The translations under genes and the position numbers were made by a program. This document shows, piece by piece, positions 1 to 5,286 of a DNA stretch of 5,286 bases (positions are counted from its first letter, which is position 1; the number at the start of each line of letters is the position of its first letter). The notes under the pieces were generated by a model. The model did no database searches. It saw nothing but the letters and a program-made list of their open reading frames with translations, and was not told where the DNA came from. The DNA comes from Candidatus Aerophobus profundus SCGC AAA252-L23 (lineage in GTDB: Bacteria > Aerophobota > Aerophobia > Aerophobales > Aerophobaceae). The stretch lies in assembly GCA_000402295.1 (NCBI GenBank), contig AQRW01000184.1:34111-39396 (forward strand), in the 5' to 3' direction.

Positions 1-408
1 ACCGGGATCAAGTGGATCAGGCCAGGGATACCTTGCCAGGTCTTCTGTCTCAGCAGCCTCGAGAGGAGATCTCACGATGTCGTAATAATATCCGACTTTC
101 CGTCGTTCCACGCCCCATTCATCAATCAATGTGCCGGACGAAGACTGATGTTCCGCCACTCTTTTCGGGCCCTTCTCCACCACGTAGCGGGTATCAATCT
201 CGAAGTGTCTCAGTACTGCTTCCTCCACCCGGGCCAGCTGCCATACCCTGGAGACGAGTTGAACCTCGCCTTCGGTAATGCCCAGGTACGCCCGCAGATT
301 ACGGTACGTGTCTAAGAGCACTGAGGTGAAGCCGCCGCCAAGATCCAGGGGAACTCGATCAGGTTCTTCGTGATTGAGCGCTCGCAGCACCCTTTCCCGT
401 GAGGTCAT
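1..408 (-). CDS. URO-D-like family protein (N-terminal 136 residues, runs off left edge)
   Basis: This is the beginning of a uroporphyrinogen-decarboxylase-fold protein. The frame is open from the ATG at 408 to the window edge without a stop. Residues 1-30 (MTSRERVLRALNHEEPDRVP, then LDLGGG) match the typical start of the URO-D-like family: a helix, then PDRVP. Residues 99-136 hold IDEWGV, GYYYDIV, TEDL and YPWPDP, also characteristic. The MRQAGR motif of true heme-pathway HemE is absent, so this belongs to the large methyltransferase-like branch (relatives of MtaA and CmuA) rather than to heme synthesis. Its substrate is unknown. The start at 408 is chosen because GGAGGGG lies six bases upstream; an in-frame ATG at 423 has no comparable site. 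Family members are usually about 340-400 residues, so roughly a third is visible. Codons favour G/C in third position, unlike the decayed paralogue at 4581-4900. It follows a truncated binding-protein gene after 111 bases. Confidence 0.86.
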   Translation of the reverse strand, partial: MTSRERVLRALNHEEPDRVPLDLGGGFTSVLLDTYRNLRAYLGITEGEVQLVSRVWQLARVEEAVLRHFEIDTRYVVEKGPKRVAEHQSSSGTLIDEWGVERRKVGYYYDIVRSPLEAAETEDLARYPWPDPLDPG

Positions 409-416
409 CACACGCC
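409..416 (-). promoter_or_regulatory. ribosome binding site deciding the start of the URO-D-like gene
   Basis: GGAGGGG, read on the minus strand just upstream of the ATG at 408, is a strong Shine-Dalgarno match at about six bases' spacing. It overlaps the alternative in-frame ATG at 423, which makes that upstream codon an unlikely start. Confidence 0.7.
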
Positions 417-519
417 CCTCCATTTGAGGTGCGGTGCCCACCGAATCGGCATGGACGCCGCCCTTTTCTACTTCGATCGCACACAAACCCTATCCGTCGC
501 CTCCGGTTTCACCCGTGAG

Positions 520-891
520 CTAGTCTAGGTATCCTTGCTCACGCACCAGTTCTTCTACCTTATTCTGCACCATGTTGCACGCTTCTCGAGGACTCTTGTC
601 GCCGAAGAGTACCATCCCCAGAATCGACTCCTCCAGTTCCTTGATCTGCGGCATGATTTGCATTGCGCCCTTGTGGAACACTCCCCGCTCTCCGGTGGTG
701 GACAGATCCATGAACACCTTCAACCATGGATTCTCCTGAAGTACCTGAGGAGACACGCCTCCGATCTTGGGCGGGAGCACCCGAATGTAATCCCACACCT
801 TCTGCTGCCACTCATCCGAACACATCACCTCCAGGTATCCGGAGGCTGCCGCGGAGGTGCACCTGGTTGGTCGGACACTACTTCCCGATTC
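520..891 (-). pseudogene. C-terminal remnant of a sugar ABC-transporter substrate-binding protein
   Basis: The frame is open from 891 (just after an in-frame TAA at 894-892) to a TAG at 520. From about 850 onward it resembles the C-terminal end of a family-1 extracellular solute-binding protein. YLEVMCSDEWQQK aligns with FLNFVSQDEWVKK of the intact binding protein at 3092-4381. The end (ESILGMVLFGDKSPREA, then VEELVREQGYLD) is the usual closing pair of helices. Only about 105 of an expected 420-450 residues remain. The signal peptide, the N-lobe and most of the C-lobe are missing, and the first residues after 891 look unrelated. A GTG at 828 could formally start a 102-residue product, but no good ribosome site precedes it and such a fragment could not bind sugar. 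I read it as a gene whose 5' part was lost. It lies just upstream of the URO-D-like gene and shares its G+C-rich codon use. Confidence 0.72.
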
Positions 892-960
892 TTAAGCTGC
901 AGGCTGATCTCGTGTCTTGATCGGTTGCCTCCAAATATGCCTCAGGTCAAAACACCTACA

Positions 961-1026
961 CTACATACATATGATAAAGACACCACACACAGTAAATCCT
1001 CGAGGATTTGGTTCCCAGAATTCCAT
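961..1026 (-). pseudogene. 21-codon ORF, possible start of a lost downstream operon gene
   Basis: ATG at 1026 opens MEFWEPNPRGFTVCGVFIIC plus a final M, then TAG. AGGGAG (1040-1035) lies eight bases upstream, a credible Shine-Dalgarno site, and the ORF begins 56 bases after the second permease stop. The spacing is what one would expect for a fourth operon gene, and the early stop suggests only its first codons survive. The same frame runs on with further stops into the binding-protein remnant, which may be chance. I do not recognise the peptide. It could equally be a random short ORF. Confidence 0.25.
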
Positions 1027-1034
1027 GGCGGTTA

Positions 1035-1074
1035 CTCCCTTCAGATATTTCTGAGTTCCAAAAACTTAAGGGAG
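1035..1074 (-). promoter_or_regulatory. nested inverted repeat after the second permease gene
   Basis: CTCCCTT at 1035-1041 pairs with AAGGGAG at 1068-1074. Inside, TCAGA (1041-1045) pairs with TCTGA (1050-1054) around a four-base loop, so the two helices compete for position 1041. On the minus-strand transcript the outer stem would occlude AGGGAG, the Shine-Dalgarno site of the small ORF at 1026. No run of T follows, so it is not a standard terminator. The stems are short. Confidence 0.35.
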
Positions 1075-1082
1075 GCACGTAC

Positions 1083-1931
1083 CTATTCTTTGACGGATCC
1101 TCGTGTCAACCCTTGAATGAAGTATCGCTGTATCGATAAAAACAAGACAATTGGGGGGATTACAAAGAAAATTGTCGCCGCCATGAGCTCACCCCACTGG
1201 ATGTCGAATTGGCTTTGAAAATGAGGAAGAGCAATTGTATACACCCAGTTCTTGGTCGTAGTAATAAGAGTATAGGAAAGAACGTATTCACCCCATGCGA
1301 CTATAAAGATGAAGACAATAATGGCGATGAGACCCGGGAGCGCCAATGGAATAAGAATTCTGAACAGAACTCCTAGGTCAGAACAACCGTCTATTCTGGC
1401 TTGTTCTTCTATTGCCGGCGGAATATAGTCGAAGAAGTTCTTCATCATCCAAACAGATAGTGGAAGTGAAATCCCGACATCGACCATGATCAGTCCAAGC
1501 AAAGAATCAACTAAGCCAATCTCTTGCATTGTTATGTACAAAGGGATAAGAATTACTGGTGCCGGTAAGAGCTGCGTAAATAAGACCAGATAAAGCATGC
1601 TGAGCCTGAACCTGTATCTATACCGAGAGAGACTGACTCCCGCGAGTATAGCAATTGGCGAGGCAATAACCACCGAGAAAACCGCAACAAGAAGGCTGTT
1701 GAGTAACCACGGAAAAATGGGTCTGTCAACAAAGAGTTCACGGTAGCCCGATAAGCTTACCCGGAGAGGTATAAGTCTAGGAAGATCAAATATGTCCATT
1801 GTCGTTTGAAGTGACCCGATAATCATCCAATAAAATGGGAATACCATTATGAGACAAATCAGGGCCACAAGTAGGTAAAAGCCTATTCTGACAAATAATC
1901 TGCTTCTTGCCGTTAAGGAATGCGTACTCAT
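1083..1931 (-). CDS. carbohydrate ABC transporter permease, MalG/UgpE type
   Basis: This 282-residue inner-membrane protein has the usual MalG-family length and about six hydrophobic segments. The first spans about residues 13-40, and the last about 251-268 before the family-typical ending RYFIQGLTRGSVKE. The cytoplasmic EAA loop that docks onto the ATPase is at about 174-200: EEQARIDGCSDLGVLFRI followed by LIPLALP. It keeps the invariant D-G and the I-x-LP spacing, although a Q replaces one canonical alanine (EEQA for EEAA). It should pair with the permease encoded just upstream to form the translocation channel. Its ATG directly abuts the stop of that gene (TAAATG). GAGGG within the end of the upstream gene, about nine to ten bases before the ATG, supplies a ribosome site, so translation is probably coupled. 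No gene clearly continues the operon after its stop. Confidence 0.93.
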   Translation of the reverse strand: MSTHSLTARSRLFVRIGFYLLVALICLIMVFPFYWMIIGSLQTTMDIFDLPRLIPLRVSLSGYRELFVDRPIFPWLLNSLLVAVFSVVIASPIAILAGVSLSRYRYRFRLSMLYLVLFTQLLPAPVILIPLYITMQEIGLVDSLLGLIMVDVGISLPLSVWMMKNFFDYIPPAIEEQARIDGCSDLGVLFRILIPLALPGLIAIIVFIFIVAWGEYVLSYTLITTTKNWVYTIALPHFQSQFDIQWGELMAATIFFVIPPIVLFLSIQRYFIQGLTRGSVKE

Positions 1932-2813
1932 TTATAGAATTCCCTCTTTTTGTTTGGCTATTATCCGGATGTAAACATACAATACTAACGCCAGAATGGC
2001 CACTATGGTGGTTGCAATTGCGGACGCTAATCCCAATCTGAGAAAGACAAATGCCTCTATATACGTCTTCACAACCAAAGTCTCAGTTGCCCTGTTTGGC
2101 CCCCCACCAGTCATGAGATAAATGATCACAAACCATCGGAAGATCCATATAGTTAGTAGTATCAATATGAGGTCACGCGAAGGCTTCAGGCGAGGCCAGG
2201 TAATATATCTGAATTTTGCAGGAGTCCCCGCTCCATCTATTTCAGCCGCGTCGTAGAGTTCCATGGAGATAGTCTGGAGTCCAGCCAAGAATACGAGCAT
2301 AGTCAGGGGAGATATGCACCATATCGTAACAAGACTTACCATTGCCAGTGCCGGAGATGGAGAGAACAACCATCTTACCGGGGCGTCAACTATATTCCAT
2401 TCCATCAACAAATGGTTAATGATCCCAAATCGGTAGTTAAGCATCCAGTTCCATGTCATACAAAAGCCCACAGCAGGAATTGTCCATGGAATAATCATCA
2501 AAATTCTCACTAGAGTTCTTCCTTTGAACTTCACATTTGCCAGCAAAGCCATGAGAAGTCCCAGGAAAAAAGCTCCACTAACCGAGATGACAGTGTACAA
2601 TAACGTTACTTTAACACTTTTCCAGAACCAGGAACTGGTCACTAGTGTCCCGAAATTCCTCAACCCTACGAATTTCGCCTCCCTCAGGGGTTGGACTAAA
2701 TCGAGGGAAAAGAAACCAAGACCTAACGTCATAGCGACAGGATACACAAAAATAAATCCTATCCATATTACCGTGGGTACTATCAACAAATAAGGCAACT
2801 TCTTGTAGCGCAT
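1932..2813 (-). CDS. carbohydrate ABC transporter permease, MalF/UgpA type
   Basis: With the chosen start this is 293 residues, normal for the family. The N-terminus (MRYKKLPYLLIVPTVIWIG) is a short basic segment running into the first membrane helix. About six membrane helices follow, including strongly hydrophobic stretches near residues 70-92 and 270-284. The ATPase-contacting EAA loop is at about 185-212 (ELYDAAEIDGAG, then FRYITWPRLKP). The MTGGGPNRATETL block near 234-246 is a family signature before the last helices. An upstream ATG at 2864 would add 17 polar residues (MTSRCLRDTFSWGRREN); it has no clear ribosome site and would delay the membrane entry. A GGGAA lies about five bases before 2813, so I prefer 2813, though not firmly. 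The gene sits 278 bases after the binding protein, behind a strong hairpin, and abuts the second permease. Its ATPase partner is not in the window. Confidence 0.92.
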   Translation of the reverse strand: MRYKKLPYLLIVPTVIWIGFIFVYPVAMTLGLGFFSLDLVQPLREAKFVGLRNFGTLVTSSWFWKSVKVTLLYTVISVSGAFFLGLLMALLANVKFKGRTLVRILMIIPWTIPAVGFCMTWNWMLNYRFGIINHLLMEWNIVDAPVRWLFSPSPALAMVSLVTIWCISPLTMLVFLAGLQTISMELYDAAEIDGAGTPAKFRYITWPRLKPSRDLILILLTIWIFRWFVIIYLMTGGGPNRATETLVVKTYIEAFVFLRLGLASAIATTIVAILALVLYVYIRIIAKQKEGIL

Positions 2814-3091
2814 ATTTTCCCGTCTTCCCCACGAAAAAGTGTCTCTCAGGCATCGACTGGTCATTCAAAATCCATAGCCAGTGGTACCCTGTCTGCCAGA
2901 AATCTCTTGAGCTCGCATGATGGAGTCATTATTGGCAAATCGACGGATTAGTAGTCTTTCGAAGTATTTTTCAGACTGCAGACCGTGGCATCGGGCACTG
3001 CAAAGAAATGCCTGATACCACGGTCCTTCGTCTATACCCTCACTTTCTACCCTGCATCATCAACGCAAACCACTGACTTTACTCTTCCCTA
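2814..3091 (-). other. spacer between binding-protein and first permease genes
   Basis: The stretch has no recognisable gene. It contains the hairpin at 2981-3025 and a 17-codon open frame whose TGA touches the alternative permease ATG at 2864; that frame has no ribosome site. Such spacers are common after a binding-protein gene that is needed in much greater amount than the permeases. Confidence 0.6.
2981..3025 (-). promoter_or_regulatory. strong intercistronic stem-loop after the binding-protein gene
   Basis: Arms 2981-2997 and 3009-3025 (GACCGTGGTATCAGGCA and TGCCCGATGCCACGGTC on the minus strand) form a 17-bp stem with one G-U wobble, one A-C mismatch and an 11-base loop. It lies 66 bases after the binding-protein stop. 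No run of T follows on either strand, so it is unlikely to be an efficient intrinsic terminator. By analogy with the malE-malF intergenic region, a stem here could protect the binding-protein message from 3' decay, or partly attenuate transcription, so that the binding protein exceeds the permeases. The pairing is seen; the role is inferred. Confidence 0.72.
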
Positions 3092-4381
3092 CTATTCGGC
3101 CAGTAGTTCTTCAGTTTCTCTTTGAGCTTCGTCCATTGCCTGTTGAACCGGCATGTTGTCATAGATAACTTTTTGTATAGTGTTTTCAACGATTTTCATA
3201 GCTCCGAGACCATGTTTACCGAGACCTAGAGGAGTATAGTAAGTGAAATCAGCTGTTTGGGTAAAGGTGTAGAAAGGCAGATACCAAGCATTCTTTGGCT
3301 GGACTACAAATCCGCCCATAGCACCCTGGTATCCCATATCCTTTGCCAAGTATTCTGCATGTTTCTTCACCCACTCATCCTGGGAAACAAAGTTGAGAAA
3401 TTTGAAGGCTTCTTCTTTGTGTTTCGCGTCCTTCGGAACCATCTGGAACCACGTAGCCATAAAAGCCCTCTCAGGGTGGGGAGTTGGAATAGGTATCGGA
3501 ATCATATTCTTAGCGAGTTCTGGATTCTTCTCAGCTACATAACCCTTTTCCCAAGAACCTTGAATATACATCGCGGAGTGACCGCTGCGAAACGTCTCTC
3601 GTCCCATGGAATCCAACATACCTGGCCCGGGCGTATATCCCGAGTTGTACAATGTGGTGAAGAATTCCATTGCTTCGACAGTGCGAGGGTCGTCAAATAG
3701 GGGCGTGCCATCTTCCGCCCACAAATGTGAACCCCATCCTGGAATCCACCACAGATTGTGGTACGTTCCAACTGTGTAGTTTCCGGGTTTCCACGTTCCT
3801 GCATACCCATACTGTTGCTTCGAGCTGTCGGTCAGCTTCTTGCACACATTCATGAATTCCTCAGGTGAACTGGGGAGTGAAAGTCCATGTGCAAGAAATT
3901 TCCTCGTGTCTACCCACATCATGACAAAGAACTCCGTTTCGGGTAGACCATACAACTTTCCCTTGTTCGTTCCATTTTCGCGCATCATGGGCGTCATTCT
4001 GTCAGCCAAGCCAGGGGCGAATTTGGTAATGTAGTCATCGAGCGGCTCAATGAAGTTGGAAGCGAGAAATGTAGCAAGGTCCCCGGAGTCGCCTTGTACG
4101 ATGTCAGGAGGTCCACCGGCGCTGAATTGTACGAGCAACTTTTCAATTCTTTCCAGCCAAGTTACCATCATTGGTTCTATTTTGATATTAGGATGAGTTT
4201 CTTCGTAGGCATTAAATACCTCCGTGAACCATCTCTTGGCATTCTCTTCTGCAAACTCATGAGATTGAAAAGTTATCGTTACCGTTTCCTCTGCCAGTCC
4301 AACCGAAGCGAAGCCGAACAGAAACATACCTATGAATACCACCGACAATCCCAAACTAACCACTCTTCCTCGAATAGACAT
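3092..4381 (-). CDS. extracellular sugar-binding protein of an ABC transporter (family 1)
   Basis: This 429-residue secreted receptor should capture a sugar or oligosaccharide outside the inner membrane and hand it to the two permeases that follow. Residues 1-30 are a Sec signal peptide: basic MSIRGR, a long hydrophobic core, and a probable cut after SVGLA, before EETVTITF. There is no lipobox cysteine, so it is probably a soluble periplasmic protein. Family features include GGPPDIVQGDSGDLATF (about 89-105, then IEPLDDYI), FRSGHSAMYIQGSWE (about 264-278), FKFLNFVSQDEW (about 326-337) and a helical end rich in E and Q. Aromatic residues such as NLWWIPGWGSHLW (about 209-221) are typical of sugar-stacking sites. 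The frame is open to an ATG at 4426, but GGGAGG lies nine bases before the ATG at 4381, and that start gives a normal signal peptide. The ligand cannot be named from sequence. Confidence 0.93.
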   Translation of the reverse strand: MSIRGRVVSLGLSVVFIGMFLFGFASVGLAEETVTITFQSHEFAEENAKRWFTEVFNAYEETHPNIKIEPMMVTWLERIEKLLVQFSAGGPPDIVQGDSGDLATFLASNFIEPLDDYITKFAPGLADRMTPMMRENGTNKGKLYGLPETEFFVMMWVDTRKFLAHGLSLPSSPEEFMNVCKKLTDSSKQQYGYAGTWKPGNYTVGTYHNLWWIPGWGSHLWAEDGTPLFDDPRTVEAMEFFTTLYNSGYTPGPGMLDSMGRETFRSGHSAMYIQGSWEKGYVAEKNPELAKNMIPIPIPTPHPERAFMATWFQMVPKDAKHKEEAFKFLNFVSQDEWVKKHAEYLAKDMGYQGAMGGFVVQPKNAWYLPFYTFTQTADFTYYTPLGLGKHGLGAMKIVENTIQKVIYDNMPVQQAMDEAQRETEELLAE

Positions 4382-4580
4382 CTCTTGTAACCTCCCAGTA
4401 TAGTTTTCTGTAGTAAGAGGCCACATCCTTATGATAAATCTTATTCCACCTCCTTCACTGAATTCTGGCCTCTCTACGTTGTTTCAAAGGTCAAAAACAT
4501 GCTTCTCCCTAAACGTTACTTTTTGTTGTCCATAAGCAAACGCGGCTCACGCTTTCTTGCCACCCACTGTCTTTGATCAC
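4382..4580 (-). other. leader between URO-D remnant and binding-protein gene
   Basis: About 200 bases without a gene. The stretch contains the binding-protein ribosome site (4391-4396) and a perfect but unused anti-16S match (4446-4455). It also has an isolated TTGACC (4494-4489) with no matching -10 at proper distance, and a TATACT (4402-4397) that overlaps the ribosome site too closely to be a useful -10. I see no convincing promoter or terminator, so the operon may rely on the promoter near 5040. Confidence 0.5.
4391..4396 (-). promoter_or_regulatory. ribosome binding site deciding the binding-protein start
   Basis: GGGAGG followed by nine bases and the ATG at 4381. This strong site supports the short signal peptide start over the in-frame ATG at 4426, which would add 15 residues (MWPLTTENYTGRLQE) ahead of the signal peptide. 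Confidence 0.75.
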
Positions 4581-4900
4581 TTAAATCCCGCTTTTTGTGG
4601 TGATGGGGTACTGGCCGTACTTCTTTCCTGCCTCAAACATAGCACAAATGTTTTCTGGTGGCATGTCTGGAACCATATTGTGAACAGCCGCAAGAGTATA
4701 ACCACCATCTGGCGCCAGGCCAGGGATATCCTTCCAAATCCTCAGTCTGAGCTTCCTTAAGAGGATGTTCGACAATATCATAGTAATATCCGATTTGTTT
4801 CCTCGTTACTCCCCATTCATCAACAAAGGTGTCTTCGGAGATTTCTTTCAATCCCATTGTTTTAGACCACACATGGTAAGTCTGCCCGCAATATTCTCCA
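4581..4900 (-). pseudogene. decayed URO-D-like gene with internal deletion and frameshift
   Basis: One segment (about 4863-4722) encodes SEDTFVDEWGVTRKQIGYYY, DIV and TEDLEGYPWP. It matches residues of the left-edge URO-D-like gene at 25 of 38 positions from T(F/L)xDEWGV to YPWP. At about 4711-4726 it is joined, out of frame, to LAPDGGYTLAAVHNMVPDMP and then PENICAMFEAGKKYGQYPI, with TAA at 4583-4581. That second piece is the family's typical C-terminus (xGGYxLAAVHN, PPENI, MFEA, YG). The roughly 170-190 central codons expected between them, including most of the barrel, are gone. Upstream, RILRADLPCV (4897-4868) fits the preceding family segment in a different frame, suggesting a second frameshift, and the N-terminal start motif is absent. 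A 121-residue ORF from 4998 spans part of this but has no ribosome site and mostly unrelated N-terminal sequence. No working enzyme can be made. Confidence 0.85.
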
Positions 4901-5025
4901 GGTTTCCGAATGTTCACTCGCAACAGAACTAGGACTAGCTTGTACCGTACAATATACCAACTCTGTCTTTTCCCATTGGTCCGCGAATACTGAGTCATAT
5001 CATTATTACAATATAACTTATTGGT

Positions 5026-5053
5026 ATTATATACATCACTGGAGAAGTGTCAA
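5026..5053 (-). promoter_or_regulatory. near-consensus sigma70/sigmaA promoter
   Basis: On the minus strand TTGACA (5053-5048) and TATAAT (5031-5026) are both perfect hexamers separated by 16 bases, one below the optimum of 17. Transcription would start near 5019 and run leftward through the decayed URO-D-like gene toward the binding-protein operon. No better promoter is visible closer to the operon, so it may be the operon's promoter, with about 640 bases of leader. Confidence 0.75.
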
Positions 5054-5155
5054 CCCCTAGCGTGAGTTTATTACGAAAGTGAGATTATTCAGGAGATCAA
5101 AACGGGGTAATCGGGTCGTAGTAAGGTATTGGGAAGTTGTGGTGGTGGGTAAAAA

Positions 5156-5165
5156 GTGTATACAC
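5156..5165. repeat. 10-bp perfect palindrome, possible operator
   Basis: GTGTATACAC is a perfect 10-bp palindrome about 100 bases upstream of the -35 hexamer. It could bind a dimeric regulator, but a single 10-bp palindrome is weak evidence. Confidence 0.2.
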
Positions 5166-5178
5166 TGATTTGTGTCAT

Positions 5179-5200
5179 GCATCTTCCTCCAGAAAGATGC
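5179..5200. repeat. 7-bp inverted repeat
   Basis: GCATCTT (5179-5185) and AAGATGC (5194-5200) form a 7-bp stem around an eight-base loop. No T-run follows on either strand, so it is not a clear terminator. It could mark the 3' end of a gene lying beyond the window, but nothing confirms that. Confidence 0.3.
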
Positions 5201-5286
5201 TAGTTTAATAAAGGTAAAGAAGACTATCCCAGCAAAGTCAAAACTTATGAGCACGGTCTGGTAAGGATGATGCTTAACATTGCTGA

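Larger units (their letters stand above)
892..1082. other. junction zone between permease gene and binding-protein remnant
   Basis: About 190 bases hold no recognisable gene. The zone contains a short SD-preceded ORF (961-1026), a nested inverted repeat (1035-1074), and an in-frame TAA at 894-892 that closes the reading frame of the binding-protein remnant. No U-tract terminator follows the transporter operon here. The zone also separates lower-G+C transporter DNA from more G+C-rich DNA to the left. Confidence 0.5.
4901..5286. other. non-coding right flank
   Basis: No convincing gene on either strand. Frames of 65-120 codons occur, but they lack ribosome sites and family signatures. The region holds a consensus promoter (5026-5053), a short A+T-rich leader (about 4999-5025), a perfect GTGTATACAC palindrome (5156-5165) and a 7-bp hairpin (5179-5200). 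The missing N-terminal part of the decayed URO-D-like gene would be expected around 4900-5200 but is not recognisable. Confidence 0.5.

Noticed and set aside
1..130. Left and right URO-D-like segments as a recent exact duplication
   Set aside because: They share 25 of 38 residues over the best stretch and differ at many DNA positions, so they are old paralogues rather than a fresh repeat.
535..1116. 193-codon plus-strand open frame
   Set aside because: It lies antisense to the binding-protein remnant and the end of the second permease, shows no family motifs, and has no ribosome site; it is a shadow frame.
2865..2918. 17-codon leader ORF ending in TGA directly before ATG 2864
   Set aside because: It has no ribosome site, and ATG 2864 is itself the less likely start of the permease; the touching codons look accidental.
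3257..3700. 147-codon plus-strand open frame
   Set aside because: It is antisense to the well-supported binding-protein gene and has no recognisable protein features.
4397..4402. TATACT as a -10 box before the binding-protein gene
   Set aside because: Transcription would begin within or just after the ribosome site, and no -35 hexamer lies at suitable distance.
4489..4494. TTGACC as a -35 box close to the binding-protein gene
   Set aside because: No acceptable -10 hexamer lies 16-18 bases downstream.
4633..4998. 121-residue ORF as an intact gene
   Set aside because: Only its middle third matches the URO-D-like family; it runs out of the family frame at the deletion joint, and the start at 4998 has no ribosome site.
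5057..5254. 65-codon minus-strand ORF
   Set aside because: GTG start, no ribosome site, no motif; it also overlaps the hairpin and palindrome. I found no support for a real protein.

Overview
This is a bacterial window in which every supported gene lies on the minus strand. At its centre is a compact carbohydrate ABC-importer operon: a periplasmic sugar-binding protein (start 4381) and two MalF/MalG-type permeases (starts 2813 and 1931). It is flanked on both sides by pieces of two further gene families: uroporphyrinogen-decarboxylase-like (URO-D-like) proteins and a second sugar-binding protein. No ATPase gene is visible, so the transporter must borrow one encoded elsewhere, as many family-1 sugar importers do. 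The binding protein has a cleavable signal peptide with no lipobox cysteine. This fits a diderm or Thermotogota-like envelope better than a classical Gram-positive one. With strong Shine-Dalgarno (SD) sites, that is as far as I can place the host.

Read in the direction of transcription (right to left), the layout is as follows. (1) 4999-5286: non-coding, with a near-perfect sigma70/sigmaA promoter (TTGACA, 16 bp, TATAAT) pointing leftward. (2) 4900-4581: a wrecked URO-D-like gene with its N-terminus missing, a probable frameshift, and its centre deleted so that an N-terminal segment is joined out of frame to the C-terminus. (3) 4381-3092: the intact binding protein. (4) 3091-2814: a spacer with a strong 17-bp hairpin. 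(5) 2813-1932 and 1931-1083: two permeases whose stop and start codons abut (TAAATG). (6) 1082-892: a short junction zone holding one SD-preceded mini-ORF. (7) 891-520: only the C-terminal part of a second, paralogous binding protein. (8) 408-1: the start of a second, so far intact URO-D-like gene that runs off the left edge.

The permeases and binding protein should work as one importer for a sugar or oligosaccharide, which cannot be named from sequence. Each binding-protein gene has a URO-D-like gene next to it, one decayed and one apparently healthy, which suggests that the two families belong together. The left flank (positions 1 to about 890) is visibly richer in G+C and in G/C-ending codons than the permease genes. 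Together with the truncated second binding protein, this suggests that the window spans a rearrangement junction around 890-1080.
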